DNA of 64,000 nt from Amycolatopsis iheyensis. GTDB taxonomy: Bacteria > Actinomycetota > Actinomycetes > Mycobacteriales > Pseudonocardiaceae. Below, piece after piece: positions 36,451 to 46,974 of this stretch. Below the pieces are notes generated by a model, which worked only from the letters and a program-made list of their open reading frames with translations, did no database searches and was not told the origin of the DNA. The stretch is from contig NZ_JAMXQV010000003.1 of the NCBI RefSeq assembly GCF_024703995.1, forward strand, positions 62,001 through 126,000, given 5' to 3'. Positions within the stretch are counted from its first letter, which is position 1, and every line of letters starts with the position of its first letter. The position numbers were made by a program, and so were the translations under genes.

Positions 36451-38498
36451 CGCAGGACGCGACGGCGTCCGAGAGCGGGGTCGTCCAGCAGGCCGGGCGG
36501 GACCTGAACAACACGTACGTCCTGCCGTCGCGCCAGCCGGTCGAGCTGCCGTACCAGGCGGGGCTGATGCCCCCGGCGGCCCCGGCGTTCCAAACCCGCG
36601 CGGCGACGAAGCTGGTGGTGGCGGCGGTAGCGGCCGGTGACGCGGTGGTGCTGACGACGAAGGTCCTGTCCGGGCTGGGCGGCGTCGGCAAGACGCAGCT
36701 GGCGGTCAACTACGCCGAGACGCTGTGGGCGGAGCGCCGGGTCGACCTCCTGGTGTGGGTGACGGCGGGCTCGCGCGAAGCGATCGTCTCGACGTACGCG
36801 AAGGTCGCCGAAGCGGTGACTGGCCGAGCGGTCGACGACCCGGAAGAAGGTGCCCGCAGGCTGCTTGAGTGGCTACGCGCGACGTCGGCCTCTTGGCTGG
36901 TGGTCCTCGACGACCTCCAGGACCCCCGGCATCTCGACGACCTCTGGCCGCCGCGGAATGGGCAGGTGCTGGTCACGACCCGTCGGCGCGACGCCGCGTT
37001 GAGGGGGCGGCACCGGCGGATCATCGACGTGGACGTGTTCACGCCGGAGGAGGCTCACGCGTACCTGGCCGCGACGTTCGCCGGGCACCTGCTCGATGGT
37101 GCCGATGAACTCGCTGCCGAGTTGGGGTTCCTGCCGCTGGCCCTTGCCCAAGCGTCGGCCTATGCGCTGGATCGGGTGCTGTCGTGCCGGGAGTACTTGG
37201 CGAGGTTTACCGACCGGCAGCGGTCTCTGGGGAGTCACCAGGAGACGGTCGCTACGACGTGGTCCATCTCGATCGAGCTGGCCGACAGCTTGGATCCGGT
37301 CGGGCTGGCTCGGCCTTTGTTGGAGATCGCGGCTCTGCTCGATCCGAACGGGATTCCGCTGTCGGTGTTCACGACGGACACGGTCGCGGAGATGCTGGAC
37401 GCGACACCAGAGCAGGCCCGTGATGGATTGTCGTGCCTGCACCGGCTGAGCTTGATCACCTTCGACCCGGCTTCGAATGTGCGCTCGGTCCGGGTGCACG
37501 CGTTGGTACAACGCGCGGTGCAGGACCAGATCCTGGACGCGGCGATGCCCGCCCTCGCGAGAGGGGCCGCGGATGCGTTGCTGGAAGCGTGGCCCGAGAT
37601 CGAACGGGACGTCACGGTCGGCCAGGTGCTGCGGACGAACGTCGATACCCTGGCCTCGCTCGCCCGAAAGCACCTGCTGTCGTTCGAAGTCCATCCGGCG
37701 CTCTTTCACGCCGGTATCAGCCTTGCTCGTAGTGGCCTGGTCAGTCGAGCTGCCACCTACTTCCGTGGGCTGCATGAAGCCGCCGAAGAGACTTTGGGGC
37801 CAGACCACGCTGACACCATGACCTGCCAGCAGCTGTTCGCCAATTGGCGGGGGGAAGCCGGCGATGTGGCGGGAGCCATCGCTGCCTTGGAGCACCTTCT
37901 CGCCAATCGCATCAGGGTGCTCGGTGCCGATCACCCACACGTTCTCGCGACTCGGACCAGCCTGGCCAGGTACCACGGACATGCCGGCGATCCGGCTGGA
38001 GCTGTCGCGGCCTACGAAGAAGTCACCTTGGACTCGGTTCGGCTCCTGGGACCGGACCACATCAATACTCTGACTTGTCGTCACGGCATCGCTTACTGGC
38101 GCGGACGAGCGGGCGATCATGCGGGCGCGGTGGCTGATCTTGAACAACTTTTGGCTGACTTGCTCCGGGTCCTCGGCCCCGACGACCGTCACACTTTGAC
38201 AGCTCGGGCCAACCTCGCCCGCTACCGCGGGCATGCTGGTGATTCTGCTGGAGCTGTTGCCGCCCACGAGAAGATCGTCGCCGACCGAATCCGGTTGCTG
38301 GGCCCCGACAATCCGGAAACTCTGATGGCCCGTGCCAACCTCGCAAGCTGGCGAGGGCGAGCAGGAGACCCAGCGGGGGCGGCCGCCGCACTTCAAGACC
38401 TTCTAGCCGACCGACGGCGGGTTCTTGGCCTCGATCATCCGAATATCGCGATCACCGAAGCCAACCTCGAGTACTGGCGAACCCGCGCCAACGAATGA
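36291..38498 (+). CDS. NB-ARC (STAND) NTPase with TPR repeats, 5' frame disturbed
   Basis: 735 residues from the first formal ATG, but the first 50 are the out-of-frame reading of the upstream membrane piece. Genuine similarity begins near residue 56 (DATASESGVVQQAGRDL). Then the P-loop SGLGGVGKTQLAVNYAE (127-143), Walker B SWLVVLDDLQD (201-211), the GFLPLALAQASAYA motif of NB-ARC proteins (about 268), and about five 42-residue TPR-like repeats (about 500-735) marked by RVLGxDHPxxLxTR. STAND NTPases form ligand-triggered assemblies and serve in signalling or phage and stress sensing. No effector domain is visible. No in-frame start lies between the shift and the conserved motif, so expression needs frameshifting or an upstream fusion. 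Confidence 0.72.
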   Translation: MVGMGGGRGSDGDQRWGERLAAAFRRTSDHPAGDGVGQRDDPAGGPGHHPTRLTQDATASESGVVQQAGRDLNNTYVLPSRQPVELPYQAGLMPPAAPAFQTRAATKLVVAAVAAGDAVVLTTKVLSGLGGVGKTQLAVNYAETLWAERRVDLLVWVTAGSREAIVSTYAKVAEAVTGRAVDDPEEGARRLLEWLRATSASWLVVLDDLQDPRHLDDLWPPRNGQVLVTTRRRDAALRGRHRRIIDVDVFTPEEAHAYLAATFAGHLLDGADELAAELGFLPLALAQASAYALDRVLSCREYLARFTDRQRSLGSHQETVATTWSISIELADSLDPVGLARPLLEIAALLDPNGIPLSVFTTDTVAEMLDATPEQARDGLSCLHRLSLITFDPASNVRSVRVHALVQRAVQDQILDAAMPALARGAADALLEAWPEIERDVTVGQVLRTNVDTLASLARKHLLSFEVHPALFHAGISLARSGLVSRAATYFRGLHEAAEETLGPDHADTMTCQQLFANWRGEAGDVAGAIAALEHLLANRIRVLGADHPHVLATRTSLARYHGHAGDPAGAVAAYEEVTLDSVRLLGPDHINTLTCRHGIAYWRGRAGDHAGAVADLEQLLADLLRVLGPDDRHTLTARANLARYRGHAGDSAGAVAAHEKIVADRIRLLGPDNPETLMARANLASWRGRAGDPAGAAAALQDLLADRRRVLGLDHPNIAITEANLEYWRTRANE

Positions 38499-38499
38499 A

Positions 38500-38523
38500 G
38501 GCCCCCTGCCGCAGCAGGAGGCC
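38500..38523. terminator. Bidirectional terminator of NTPase and pgl
   Basis: GGCCCCCTGC and GCAGGAGGCC (one mismatch) around CGCA, two bases past the NTPase stop and 16 bases beyond the convergent pgl stop. Confidence 0.75.
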
Positions 38524-38538
38524 TCCATCCCGACAAAC

Positions 38539-39318
38539 TCAAGCCGTAGGCGGCTGATAAACCTTCGTCAGCTTCCCGGCAGCAGTCCGATCCAACAGCC
38601 ACAACGTCCGCCGATGCCCGCGAGCCCCGGCTACCGGCAACTGGACTTCCCCAGCCCCGGACAAAGCCAACGCCACCGCATCAGCCTTCGCCTCACCAGC
38701 AGTCATCAGCCAGACATCCCGAGCCCGCCGAATAGCCGGCAGCGTCAACGAAATCCGCGTCGGCGGCGGCTTCGGACAGTTCCGCACCGCCACAACCGAC
38801 CGCTCGTTCTCGTAAACCGCAGGCGACTCCGGGAACACCGACGCCGTGTGCCCCTCACCACCCAGACCGAGCAGCATGATGTCGAACGACGGCACATCGC
38901 CGTGGTCCTCCGGCCCGGCCTGCGAAGCCAGCACCGACGCGTAATCCGCCGCCGCGGCGTCCACGTCGGAACCGAACTTGCCGTCCGAAGGCGCCATCGC
39001 GTGGATCCGGGCAGGGTCCAGCGGCACGTGGTCGAGCAGTGCCTCGCGGGCCTGCTTCTCGTTCCGCTCGTCCGAATCCGCCGGGACGAACCGCTCGTCG
39101 CCCCAGTAGATGTCCAGGCGGGACCAGTCGATCGCGTCGCGGGCCGACGATGCCCGCAGCTCCGACAGCACCGCGATGCCCGTGCCTCCGCCCGTCAGCA
39201 CCAGCGATGCCGATCCCTTGGCCGCCTGGACGTCCACCAAGCGCGTCACCAGACGTGCGGCCGCAGCGGCCGCCAGGAGGTCCTGGTTCGCGTAGACGAC
39301 TACTTCCGTCTTGCTCAT
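38539..39318 (-). CDS. pgl: 6-phosphogluconolactonase
   Basis: 259 residues. Seen: LTGGGTGIAVLSEL, DIYWGDERFVPADSDERNE, LLGLGGEGHTASVFPESPAV and VWLMTAGEAKADAVALALSG. These are the glucosamine-6-phosphate-isomerase-fold motifs of the DevB/Pgl family. It hydrolyses 6-phosphogluconolactone after the Zwf step. It is last in the tkt-tal-pgi-zwf-opcA-pgl operon; the ATG overlaps the opcA stop by four bases. Confidence 0.94.
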   Translation of the reverse strand: MSKTEVVVYANQDLLAAAAAARLVTRLVDVQAAKGSASLVLTGGGTGIAVLSELRASSARDAIDWSRLDIYWGDERFVPADSDERNEKQAREALLDHVPLDPARIHAMAPSDGKFGSDVDAAAADYASVLASQAGPEDHGDVPSFDIMLLGLGGEGHTASVFPESPAVYENERSVVAVRNCPKPPPTRISLTLPAIRRARDVWLMTAGEAKADAVALALSGAGEVQLPVAGARGHRRTLWLLDRTAAGKLTKVYQPPTA

Positions 39319-40316
39319 TTCTTCGAGCCAGACGCAGCAGCCGCGGCCGCCGGCGACGTGACGTCGGCCTTTGCCGGCGCGCCCGTCTTGCCGTTGGTCC
39401 CGGACGTGATCTTCGAAAGCCCGTGCAGCGACGTCTCGTACACCTCGTCCGGGTCGAGGCGCCGCAGCTCTTCGATCAGGCAGTCCTGGTTGTCCCGGCG
39501 CTGCAACGCGATCCGCCGGGTCGGCTGGCCCGGCTGGGTCAGCGTGCCGACGCGCCCGTCCGGGCGGTGCAGCTCCACCGCACCCGACCGGCGGTTCAGG
39601 GTCACCGAGATGATCCCGGCCGCGCCACTGCTCTTGACCCGCTTCACCGGCACCTTCAGGTACTCGGCCAGCCAGCCGGCCAGCAGCTCCGTCGACGGCG
39701 AGTCGGCCTCGCCGGTCACCGTCGCGCCCGTGACCTTCTCGAACGGCGGCAGGTCCAGCGCCGACACCAGCTGCGCCCGCCAGCGGGTCAGCCGGGTCCA
39801 CGCGAGGTCGGTGTCGCCGGCCGTGTACGCCTTCGCGCGCGTGCTCAGCGCCTTGACCGGGTTCTTCTCCGCGGCCGAGTCGGTGATCCGGCGCTGGGCC
39901 AGCTCACCCAGCGGGTCCTTCGCCGGGTCCTTCGGACCGGCGCCGGGCCACCAGCAGACGATCGGCGCGTCCGGCAGCAGCAGCGGCACCACCGCGCTCT
40001 GGCCCTGCGCGGCCAGCGGGCCGTACAGGCGCAGCACGATGACCTCGCTCGCGCCGGCGTCGCCGCCGACCCGGATCTGGCCGTCGATGCGCGGCGCCGC
40101 CGTGCGGGCGCCCTTGGCCACCACGATCACCCGCGACGGGTGCTCGCGGCTCGCGCCGTTGGCGGCTTCTATCGCGTCTTCGAGCTTGGCGTCGTCGTCG
40201 GCCACGATGACCAGGGTCAGCACCCGCCCGAGCGCGACTTGCCCGCCCTGTTCGCGGATTTCCACCAGCTTCTTGTTGAGTGCCGAAGTCGTGGTGGACG
40301 GCAGGTCGATGATCAC
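39315..40316 (-). CDS. opcA: Glucose-6-phosphate dehydrogenase assembly protein OpcA
   Basis: 333 residues. IIDLPSTTTSALNKKLVEIR at the start, GGDAGASEVIVLRLYGPLA, PLLLPDAPIVCWWPGAGP, LAWTRLTRWRAQLVSALDLP, and a C-terminal Ala/Ser/Lys-rich tail. OpcA is a redox-sensitive helper needed for full activity of Zwf in cyanobacteria and actinobacteria. GTG start at 40316 has GGAGG 5 bases upstream and overlaps the zwf stop (GTGA). An ATG at 40328 is possible but would leave no ribosome site. Confidence 0.94.
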   Translation of the reverse strand: MIIDLPSTTTSALNKKLVEIREQGGQVALGRVLTLVIVADDDAKLEDAIEAANGASREHPSRVIVVAKGARTAAPRIDGQIRVGGDAGASEVIVLRLYGPLAAQGQSAVVPLLLPDAPIVCWWPGAGPKDPAKDPLGELAQRRITDSAAEKNPVKALSTRAKAYTAGDTDLAWTRLTRWRAQLVSALDLPPFEKVTGATVTGEADSPSTELLAGWLAEYLKVPVKRVKSSGAAGIISVTLNRRSGAVELHRPDGRVGTLTQPGQPTRRIALQRRDNQDCLIEELRRLDPDEVYETSLHGLSKITSGTNGKTGAPAKADVTSPAAAAAASGSKK

Positions 40317-41836
40317 GGGCGCCTCCATTTCCGGCCGGTGCGCTCCAGCATTTCGTCGGCGGACGGCGGGCCCCATGTGCCCGGCGGGTACTGCTCCGGC
40401 GACCCTTCCTTGGCCCAGTGCGCCAGGATCGGGTCGAGGATCTTCCAGGAGAGCTCGACCTCTTCGTTGACCGGGAACAGCGACGGCTCGCCGAGCAGGA
40501 CGTCGAGGATCAGGCGCTCGTAGGCCTCGGGGGAGGACTCGGTGAACGCGTGCCCGTAGCCGAAGTCCATCGTGACGTCGCGGACCTCCATCGTGGTCCC
40601 CGGCACCTTCGAACCGAACCGCAGCGTGATGCCCTCGTCCGGCTGGACCCGGATGACCAGGGCGTTCTGCCCCAGCTCCTCGGTCGACGTCGAGTCGAAC
40701 GGCAGGTGCGGCGCCCGCTTGAACACGACGGCGATCTCGGTGACGCGGCGGCCGAGCCGCTTGCCGGTGCGCAGGTAGAACGGCACCCCGGCCCAGCGGC
40801 GGCTCTGCACTTCCAGTGTCACCGCGGCGTAGGTTTCGGTCTTCGAGTCCTTCGCGAAGCCCTCTTCCTGCAGCAGGCCGGGCACCTTCGTGCCGCCCTG
40901 CCAGCCGCCCGCGTACTGGCCGCGGGCGGTCGTGTTGTTCAGTGGCCCGACCGGTCCGGTCGCCGAGAGCACCTTGATCTTCTCCGCGCGCAGGGCCCGC
41001 GGCTCGAACGAGACGGGTTCCTCCATCGCGGTGAAGGCCAGCAGCTGCAGCAGGTGGTTCTGGATGACGTCGCGGGCCGCGCCGATGCCGTCGTAGTACC
41101 CCGCGCGGCCGCCGAGGCCGATGTCCTCGGCCATGGTGATCTGCACGTGGTCGACGTAGTTGGCGTTCCAGATCGGCTCGAACAGCTGGTTCGCGAAGCG
41201 CAGCGCCAGGATGTTCTGCACCGTCTCCTTGCCGAGGTAGTGGTCGATGCGGAACACCGACTCCTCGGGGAAGACGTCGTTGACGATCGCGTTCAGCTCT
41301 TCGGCACTCTTGAGGTCGTGGCCGAAGGGCTTCTCGATGACCACGCGCCGCCAGGTCTTCTCGTCGGCGTTCGCCAGCCCGGAGCGGGCCAGCTGCTTGG
41401 TCACCACCGGGAACGCGCCGGGCGGGATCGACAGGTAGAACGCGGTGTTGCCGCCGGTGCCGCGTTCGTGGTCGAGGTCCTTGACCGTCTGCGCGAGCCG
41501 GTCGAACGCGTCGTCGTCGTCGAAGGTGCCCTGCACGAACCGGATGCCTTCGGCGAGCCGGTTCCACACCGACTCCTTGAACGGCGTCCGCGCGTGCTCC
41601 TTGACCGAATCGTGCACGAGCTCGCCGAAGTCCTGGTGCTCCCAGTCGCGGCGGGCGAACCCGACGAGCGAGAAGCCGGCGGGCAGCAGCCCGCGGTTGG
41701 CCAGGTCGTAGATGGCGGGCATCAGCTTCTTGCGCGCCAGGTCGCCGGTGACCCCGAAGATCACCAGGCTCGATGGCCCGGCGATGCGGGGGAGCCGCTT
41801 GTCCCGCGGGTCGCGCAGCGGGTTCTTCCAGCTCAT
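40313..41836 (-). CDS. zwf: Glucose-6-phosphate 1-dehydrogenase
   Basis: 507 residues. SLVIFGVTGDLARKKLMPAI (NADP Rossmann GxxGDLA), FRIDHYLGKETVQN with the catalytic His and the active-site Lys loop, EKPFGHDLKSAEELN, PFYLRTGKRLGRRVTEI and FGYGHAFTESSPEAYERL. First step of the oxidative pentose phosphate pathway, yielding NADPH. Start is the ATG overlapping the pgi stop. It works with the adjacent OpcA and Pgl. Confidence 0.97.
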   Translation of the reverse strand: MSWKNPLRDPRDKRLPRIAGPSSLVIFGVTGDLARKKLMPAIYDLANRGLLPAGFSLVGFARRDWEHQDFGELVHDSVKEHARTPFKESVWNRLAEGIRFVQGTFDDDDAFDRLAQTVKDLDHERGTGGNTAFYLSIPPGAFPVVTKQLARSGLANADEKTWRRVVIEKPFGHDLKSAEELNAIVNDVFPEESVFRIDHYLGKETVQNILALRFANQLFEPIWNANYVDHVQITMAEDIGLGGRAGYYDGIGAARDVIQNHLLQLLAFTAMEEPVSFEPRALRAEKIKVLSATGPVGPLNNTTARGQYAGGWQGGTKVPGLLQEEGFAKDSKTETYAAVTLEVQSRRWAGVPFYLRTGKRLGRRVTEIAVVFKRAPHLPFDSTSTEELGQNALVIRVQPDEGITLRFGSKVPGTTMEVRDVTMDFGYGHAFTESSPEAYERLILDVLLGEPSLFPVNEEVELSWKILDPILAHWAKEGSPEQYPPGTWGPPSADEMLERTGRKWRRP

Positions 41837-43455
41837 CCGTCGACCTCCTGTACGGCGCGGACGACCGCCGCGAGCCCGGCGGCCCGGTCGGTCAGGTGCA
41901 GGCGCAGCACCGGACGGCCGTGCTCGGCGAGCACCTGCCCGTCACCCAGGGCCTGCGCGTGCTGCAGCTGACCGAGGGTGTAGGGCCGCTCCGGCACGTC
42001 GAGGTCGGCCTCGACGGCGCCGGTGAGCTGCAGGAACACGCCGTTCTGGTGGCCGCCCTTGTGGTACTGGCCGGTGGAGTGCAGGAACCGCGGGCCCCAG
42101 CCGAACGTCGTCTGCTTCCCGGTGCGCTTGGCGATCTCGCCGCGCAGCAGCTCGGTCGACGCGTCGTCGAGGCGGTCGAGGTAGGCCTGCACCGCGACGT
42201 AGCCCGCGTCCGGCGCCGAAGCGAAGAACGCGCGGAGCACGTCGGTCAGGCTGCCGTCCGTGGAAACCCCGTCGCTGCCGAAGATCTCGACCGGTCCGTC
42301 CACATTGGACGCCGTTTCGCCGCCCTTCAGCTTCTCCGGGTCGTCCAGCAGCGCGCGGGCCGCCTTCTTGGCCGCTTCGACGTCGGGCTGGTCGAACGGG
42401 TTGATCCCGAGCAGCCGGCCGGCCAGCGCCGTCGCGAACTCCCAGAGCAGGAACTGCGCGCCGAGCGAGCCGGTGACGGCGATCTTCGCCGCGCCCTGCG
42501 GGCCGCCGACCGCGACCGGGGTCGCGTCGGACTTCGCGTCGTCGAAGCCCGGCGCCGCCGAACTTTCGACCGCGACCGGCAGGAGCCCGGTGCCCTGCTT
42601 GCCGGTGGACTCGGCGATCAGCTGCTCCGCCCAGTCCGGGAAGCCCTTGATGCCGGAGCCGGTGTCCGCGAGGACGACCTTCTCGGCGCCCGCTTCGTGC
42701 GCGGCGGCCCAGGCGGCGGCCAGCTTGACCGCCGGGTTGCCGGCCGAGTCCGCGGCCAGCTCTTCGGCCACCGAAGCGGCCTGGTCGAGCAGGCGGGCGA
42801 CGTCCGCGCCGGCGAGACCGGCCGGGACGAGCCCGAACGCGGTCAGCGCCGAGTAGCGGCCGCCGACGTGCGGGTCGGCGAGGAAGGTCTTGCGGTAACC
42901 CTCCTTTTCGGACAGTTCCTGGAACGGCGAGCCCGGGTCGGTGACGACCACGATCCGCCGCGCCGCGTCGATCCCCGCGTCGGTGAAGGCCTTCGCGAAG
43001 ATCCGCCGGTGGCTGTCGGTCTCGACGGTGCCGCCCGACTTCGACGACACCACGATCACCGTGCGCTCGAGGTCGCCCGCCAAAGCGTCGGCGACCTGGC
43101 CCGGGTCGGTCGTGTCGAGCACGGTCAGCGCGACCTCGTCGGTGCCGGTGATGACCTCCGGCGCGAGCGACGAGCCGCCCATGCCGGCCAGCACGACCCG
43201 GTCGACGCCCTCGGACCGCAGCTCGGTCCGCAGCGCCTCGATCTCCCCGATCAGCGGCCGCGACGACTTGTGCAACGTCGTCCACGACAGCCGGATCGAC
43301 GCCTCGGATTCGGCGTCCGGCCCCCAGAGCGTCGCGTCCTGCGCCGCCAGCTTCGACGCGGCCTGGTCGGCGACCAGCCGCTCGACGAGGGACGCAGCGC
43401 GCTCCGCCAGTTCGGCGTCCACGATCTCGACGCCGGTCTTTTCCCCTGTCGTCAT
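41833..43455 (-). CDS. pgi: Glucose-6-phosphate isomerase
   Basis: 540 residues. Sugar-phosphate-isomerase motifs: VVLAGMGGSSLAPEVITG, VVSSKSGGTVETDSHRRIFA, HVGGRYSALTAFGLVPAGLA, GINPFDQPDVEAAKKAARAL and FLHSTGQYHKGGHQNGVFLQ. It interconverts glucose-6-phosphate and fructose-6-phosphate and so links glycolysis with the pentose pathway. Pgi placed between tal and zwf is not found in M. tuberculosis but is common in Amycolatopsis-type operons, as I recall. It overlaps zwf by four bases. Confidence 0.95.
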   Translation of the reverse strand: MTTGEKTGVEIVDAELAERAASLVERLVADQAASKLAAQDATLWGPDAESEASIRLSWTTLHKSSRPLIGEIEALRTELRSEGVDRVVLAGMGGSSLAPEVITGTDEVALTVLDTTDPGQVADALAGDLERTVIVVSSKSGGTVETDSHRRIFAKAFTDAGIDAARRIVVVTDPGSPFQELSEKEGYRKTFLADPHVGGRYSALTAFGLVPAGLAGADVARLLDQAASVAEELAADSAGNPAVKLAAAWAAAHEAGAEKVVLADTGSGIKGFPDWAEQLIAESTGKQGTGLLPVAVESSAAPGFDDAKSDATPVAVGGPQGAAKIAVTGSLGAQFLLWEFATALAGRLLGINPFDQPDVEAAKKAARALLDDPEKLKGGETASNVDGPVEIFGSDGVSTDGSLTDVLRAFFASAPDAGYVAVQAYLDRLDDASTELLRGEIAKRTGKQTTFGWGPRFLHSTGQYHKGGHQNGVFLQLTGAVEADLDVPERPYTLGQLQHAQALGDGQVLAEHGRPVLRLHLTDRAAGLAAVVRAVQEVDG

Positions 43456-43463
43456 GTCGTGCT

Positions 43464-44576
43464 TCAGCCCTTCGCCTGCTCGAGCTGGCCGTTGACGGTC
43501 TCCAGCAGCTCCGTCCAGGACTTCTCGAACTTCTCGACGCCCTCGTTCTCCAGGACGAGGAACACGTCGGTGATGTCGATGCCCACGGCTTCGAGCTGGT
43601 CGAAGACCTGCTGCGCGTCCTTGCCGTGCCCGGTGACCTGGTCGCCCTTGAGGTCGGCGTGCTCCGCGACGGCGTCCATCGTCTTCTCCGGCATGGTGTT
43701 GACGGTGTCCTTCACCACCAGGTCGTCGACGTAGAGCGTGGGGGAGTAGTCCGGGTTCTTCACGCCGGTCGAGGCCCACAGCGGGCGCTGCGCGTTGGCG
43801 CCGTCGGCCGCGAGGGCCTTCCAGCGGTCGGTCGCGAAGAGCTCCTCGAAGGCCGCGTACGCGAGGCGCGCGTTGGCGACGGCGGCCTTGCCGCGCAGGG
43901 CCTTGGCCTCGTCGGTGCCGATCGCGTCCAGGCGCTTGTCGATCTCGGTGTCCACGCGGGAGACGAAGAACGACGCCACCGAGTGGATGCCGCGCAGGTC
44001 GTGGCCGTTGGCCTTCGCCTGCTCGAGACCGGCGAAGAAGGCCTCGATGACCGCCTTGTAGCGCTCGACGGAGAAGATCAGCGTGACGTTGACGCTGATG
44101 CCCTCGGCCAGGGTCTGGGTGATGGCCGGCAGGCCCTCTTCGGTGGCCGGGATCTTGATCAGCACGTTCGGCCGGTCGACGGTCTTCCACAGGTCCTTGG
44201 CCTCGGCCACCGTCTTGCCGGTGTCCTTGGCCAGGCGCGGGTCGACCTCGATGGAGACGCGGCCGTCGACGCCGTTGGTGGCGGTGTAGACGTCGCGGAA
44301 CAGGTCCGCGGCGTTGCGCACGTCGGTCGTGGTCAGGTCGCGGATCGTCGCCTCGACGTCGGCGCCCTGGGCGGCGAGCTCACGGGTGCGCTCGTCGTAG
44401 GCGTTGCCCTTGGACATCGCGTTGGCGAAGATCGTCGGGTTGGTCGTGACGCCGACGACGTGCTTGTCGCGGATCAGGTCCGCGAGGTTGCCGGTGTTCA
44501 GGCGTTCACGCGAAAGGTCGTCCAGCCAGATCGATACGCCGGCCTCGGACAGCGCGGCGAGCTTGTCTGTGCTCAT
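43464..44576 (-). CDS. tal: Transaldolase
   Basis: 370 residues. [56 protein letters not shown], the Schiff-base strand [20 protein letters not shown] (Lys), [20 protein letters not shown], and [20 protein letters not shown]. It moves a dihydroxyacetone unit in the non-oxidative pentose pathway. The ATG at 44576 is preferred because AAGGGG lies 9 bases upstream; the ATG at 44585 would leave no spacing. 14 bases after tkt. Confidence 0.95.
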   Translation of the reverse strand: MSTDKLAALSEAGVSIWLDDLSRERLNTGNLADLIRDKHVVGVTTNPTIFANAMSKGNAYDERTRELAAQGADVEATIRDLTTTDVRNAADLFRDVYTATNGVDGRVSIEVDPRLAKDTGKTVAEAKDLWKTVDRPNVLIKIPATEEGLPAITQTLAEGISVNVTLIFSVERYKAVIEAFFAGLEQAKANGHDLRGIHSVASFFVSRVDTEIDKRLDAIGTDEAKALRGKAAVANARLAYAAFEELFATDRWKALAADGANAQRPLWASTGVKNPDYSPTLYVDDLVVKDTVNTMPEKTMDAVAEHADLKGDQVTGHGKDAQQVFDQLEAVGIDITDVFLVLENEGVEKFEKSWTELLETVNGQLEQAKG

Positions 44577-44590
44577 TACTGTCATCCCCT

Positions 44591-46690
44591 TCAGTTCTTG
44601 GTGTTGGCGATCGAGCGGCGCGCGGCCTCGACGACTGCTTCCGCGGTGAAACCGAACTCACGGAACAGTGTGGCGGCATCGGCGGAGGCGCCGAAGTGCT
44701 CGATCGAAACGTTCACCCCGGCGTCACCGGTGAAGCGGTGCCACGACTGGGCGATGCCCGCCTCGACGGACACGCGCGCCTTCACACCGGCCGGGATGAC
44801 GGACTCGCGGTAGGCCGCGTCCTGCGCGTCGAACCACTCGACGCACGGCATGGACACGACGCGCGCCTTGACGCCGTCGGCCTCGAGGACCTTCTTCGCC
44901 TCGACGGCGAGCTGGACCTCGGAGCCGGTGGCCATCAGGACCACGTCCGGGGTGCCTTCGCTGTCGGCCAGGACGTACCCGCCCTTGGCGACGCCTTCGG
45001 CGCTGGTGCCCTCGAGCACCGGCACGTTCTGGCGGGTGAGCGCCAGGCCGGACGGGTGGTGGATGTCCTCCAGCACGGCCTTCCACGCGTACGCGGTCTC
45101 GTTGGCGTCCGCCGGGCGGACGACGTTGAGGCCCGGGATCGCGCGCAGCGCGGAGAGCTGCTCGATCGGCTGGTGCGTCGGCCCGTCTTCGCCGAGGCCG
45201 ATCGAGTCGTGCGTCCACACGTAGGTGACCGGCGCCTTCATCAGCGCGGCCAGCCGGACCGGCGGGCGCATGTAGTCGGAGAAGATGAGGAACGTCGCGC
45301 CGTACGGGCGGGTGCCGCCGTGCAGCGCGATCCCGTTGAGGATCGAGCCCATGGCGTGCTCGCGGACGCCGAAGTGCAGCGTCCGGCCGTACGGGTTGGC
45401 CTGCCACATGTCGGTGGCGGCCTTCTCGGGACCGAACGAGTCGGCGCCCTTCATCGTGGTGTTGTTGCTCTCGGCCAGGTCGGCCGAGCCGCCCCACAGC
45501 TCCGGCAGCGGCTCGGCGAGGGCGTTGAGCACCTCGCCGGAGGCCTTGCGGGTGGCGATGCCCTTGGCGTCCGGCTCCCACTTCGGCAGGTTGTCCGCGA
45601 AGCCCTCGGGCAGTGTGCGGGTGGCCATCCGGTCGCCGATCTTCTTGCGCTCCGGGTTGGCCTTGCCCCAGGCGTCGTACTTCCCGGTCCACTCGGCGTG
45701 GGCGGCCTTGCCGCGGTCGAGCGCCTGGCGGGTGTGCTTGAGCACCTCGTCGTCGACCTGGAACGACTGGTTCGGGTCGAAGCCGAGGATCTCCTTGACC
45801 GCCGCGACCTCTTCGCCGCCCAGCGCGGCGCCGTGCGCCTTGCCGGTGCCCATCTTCTTCGGGGCCGGGTAGCCGATGACGGTCCGCAGGGCGATGAACG
45901 ACGGCCGCTGCGTCTCGGCCTTGGCGGCCTTGATGGCCTCCTCGATCGCGACGACGTCTTCGCCGCCCTCGACGACCTGCGTGTGCCAGCCGTAGGCCTC
46001 GTAGCGCTTGACCGTGTCCTCGGACAGCGCGATGTTCGTGTCGTCCTCGATGGAGATCTTGTTGTCGTCGTAGAAGACGATCAGGTTCCCCAGCTCCTGG
46101 CGGCCCGCGATGGACGAGGCCTCGGAGGTGACACCCTCTTCGATGTCGCCGTCGGAGGCGATCACGTAGATGTGGTGGTCGAAGATGCTCTCGCCGGGCG
46201 CCGCGTCCGGGTCCAGCAGGCCGCGCTCGCGGCGGGCGGCCATCGCCATGCCCACGGCGTTCGCCAGGCCCTGGCCCAGCGGGCCGGTGGTGGTCTCGAC
46301 GCCGTCGGTGTGGCGGTACTCGGGGTGACCCGGGGTCTTGGAGCCCCACTTGCGCAGCTGCTTGAGGTCCTCGAGCTCGAGGCCGTAGCCGGCGAGGAAC
46401 AGCTGGATGTAGAGGGTCAGGCTGGAGTGGCCGGCCGACAGCACGAACCGGTCGCGGCCCGGCCAGTTCTGGTCGTTCGGGTCGTGACGCAGCGTGCGCT
46501 GGAAGAGCGTGTAGGCCAGCGGGGCCAGGCTCATCGCCGTGCCGGGGTGGCCACTGCCACAGTTCTCGACCGCGTCCGCGGCGAGCACCCGGACGGTGTC
46601 CACGGCGCGGGTGTCGGTGTCGGTCCAGTCGGCGGGCACGTTGCGCCGGAGGAGTGGGTTGTTCTCGCTGGTAGTGGCGGTTTGGGACAC
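44591..46690 (-). CDS. tkt: Transketolase
   Basis: 699 residues. ThDP-binding and catalytic features: [74 protein letters not shown] with the GDG motif, and [20 protein letters not shown]. Transfers two-carbon units between sugar phosphates. GTG at 46690 ([11 protein letters not shown]) follows GGAG; an upstream ATG at 46711 is a less likely start. First gene of the minus-strand pentose phosphate operon; 284 bp separate it from the divergent ctaB, and no clear operator is seen there. Confidence 0.96.
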   Translation of the reverse strand: MSQTATTSENNPLLRRNVPADWTDTDTRAVDTVRVLAADAVENCGSGHPGTAMSLAPLAYTLFQRTLRHDPNDQNWPGRDRFVLSAGHSSLTLYIQLFLAGYGLELEDLKQLRKWGSKTPGHPEYRHTDGVETTTGPLGQGLANAVGMAMAARRERGLLDPDAAPGESIFDHHIYVIASDGDIEEGVTSEASSIAGRQELGNLIVFYDDNKISIEDDTNIALSEDTVKRYEAYGWHTQVVEGGEDVVAIEEAIKAAKAETQRPSFIALRTVIGYPAPKKMGTGKAHGAALGGEEVAAVKEILGFDPNQSFQVDDEVLKHTRQALDRGKAAHAEWTGKYDAWGKANPERKKIGDRMATRTLPEGFADNLPKWEPDAKGIATRKASGEVLNALAEPLPELWGGSADLAESNNTTMKGADSFGPEKAATDMWQANPYGRTLHFGVREHAMGSILNGIALHGGTRPYGATFLIFSDYMRPPVRLAALMKAPVTYVWTHDSIGLGEDGPTHQPIEQLSALRAIPGLNVVRPADANETAYAWKAVLEDIHHPSGLALTRQNVPVLEGTSAEGVAKGGYVLADSEGTPDVVLMATGSEVQLAVEAKKVLEADGVKARVVSMPCVEWFDAQDAAYRESVIPAGVKARVSVEAGIAQSWHRFTGDAGVNVSIEHFGASADAATLFREFGFTAEAVVEAARRSIANTKN

Positions 46691-46974
46691 TGAACTCCAA
46701 CTCCCGGTCATGATGGTTGCGGCTGGTCTTCCTCGTTCCGGTTACCCGTGCGCGCGGCTACTTATCTCAATCGATCCCGAAGGGACGATATTCCTGCTCG
46801 CGGCCATGCGCAGGGGCAATCGCGGCCCGTCGCGGTCAGCCTAGTGCTTGAGCCGGTCGAGGACCCGCGATCACCCACGGGATTCACCACGTCTAACATC
46901 GTTCGAGGGTTCAGACCGGCGTTCCACCACGGCCTTCCGGCACGGACCCGCCCGAACCTGACGCAGGGAGTGAA

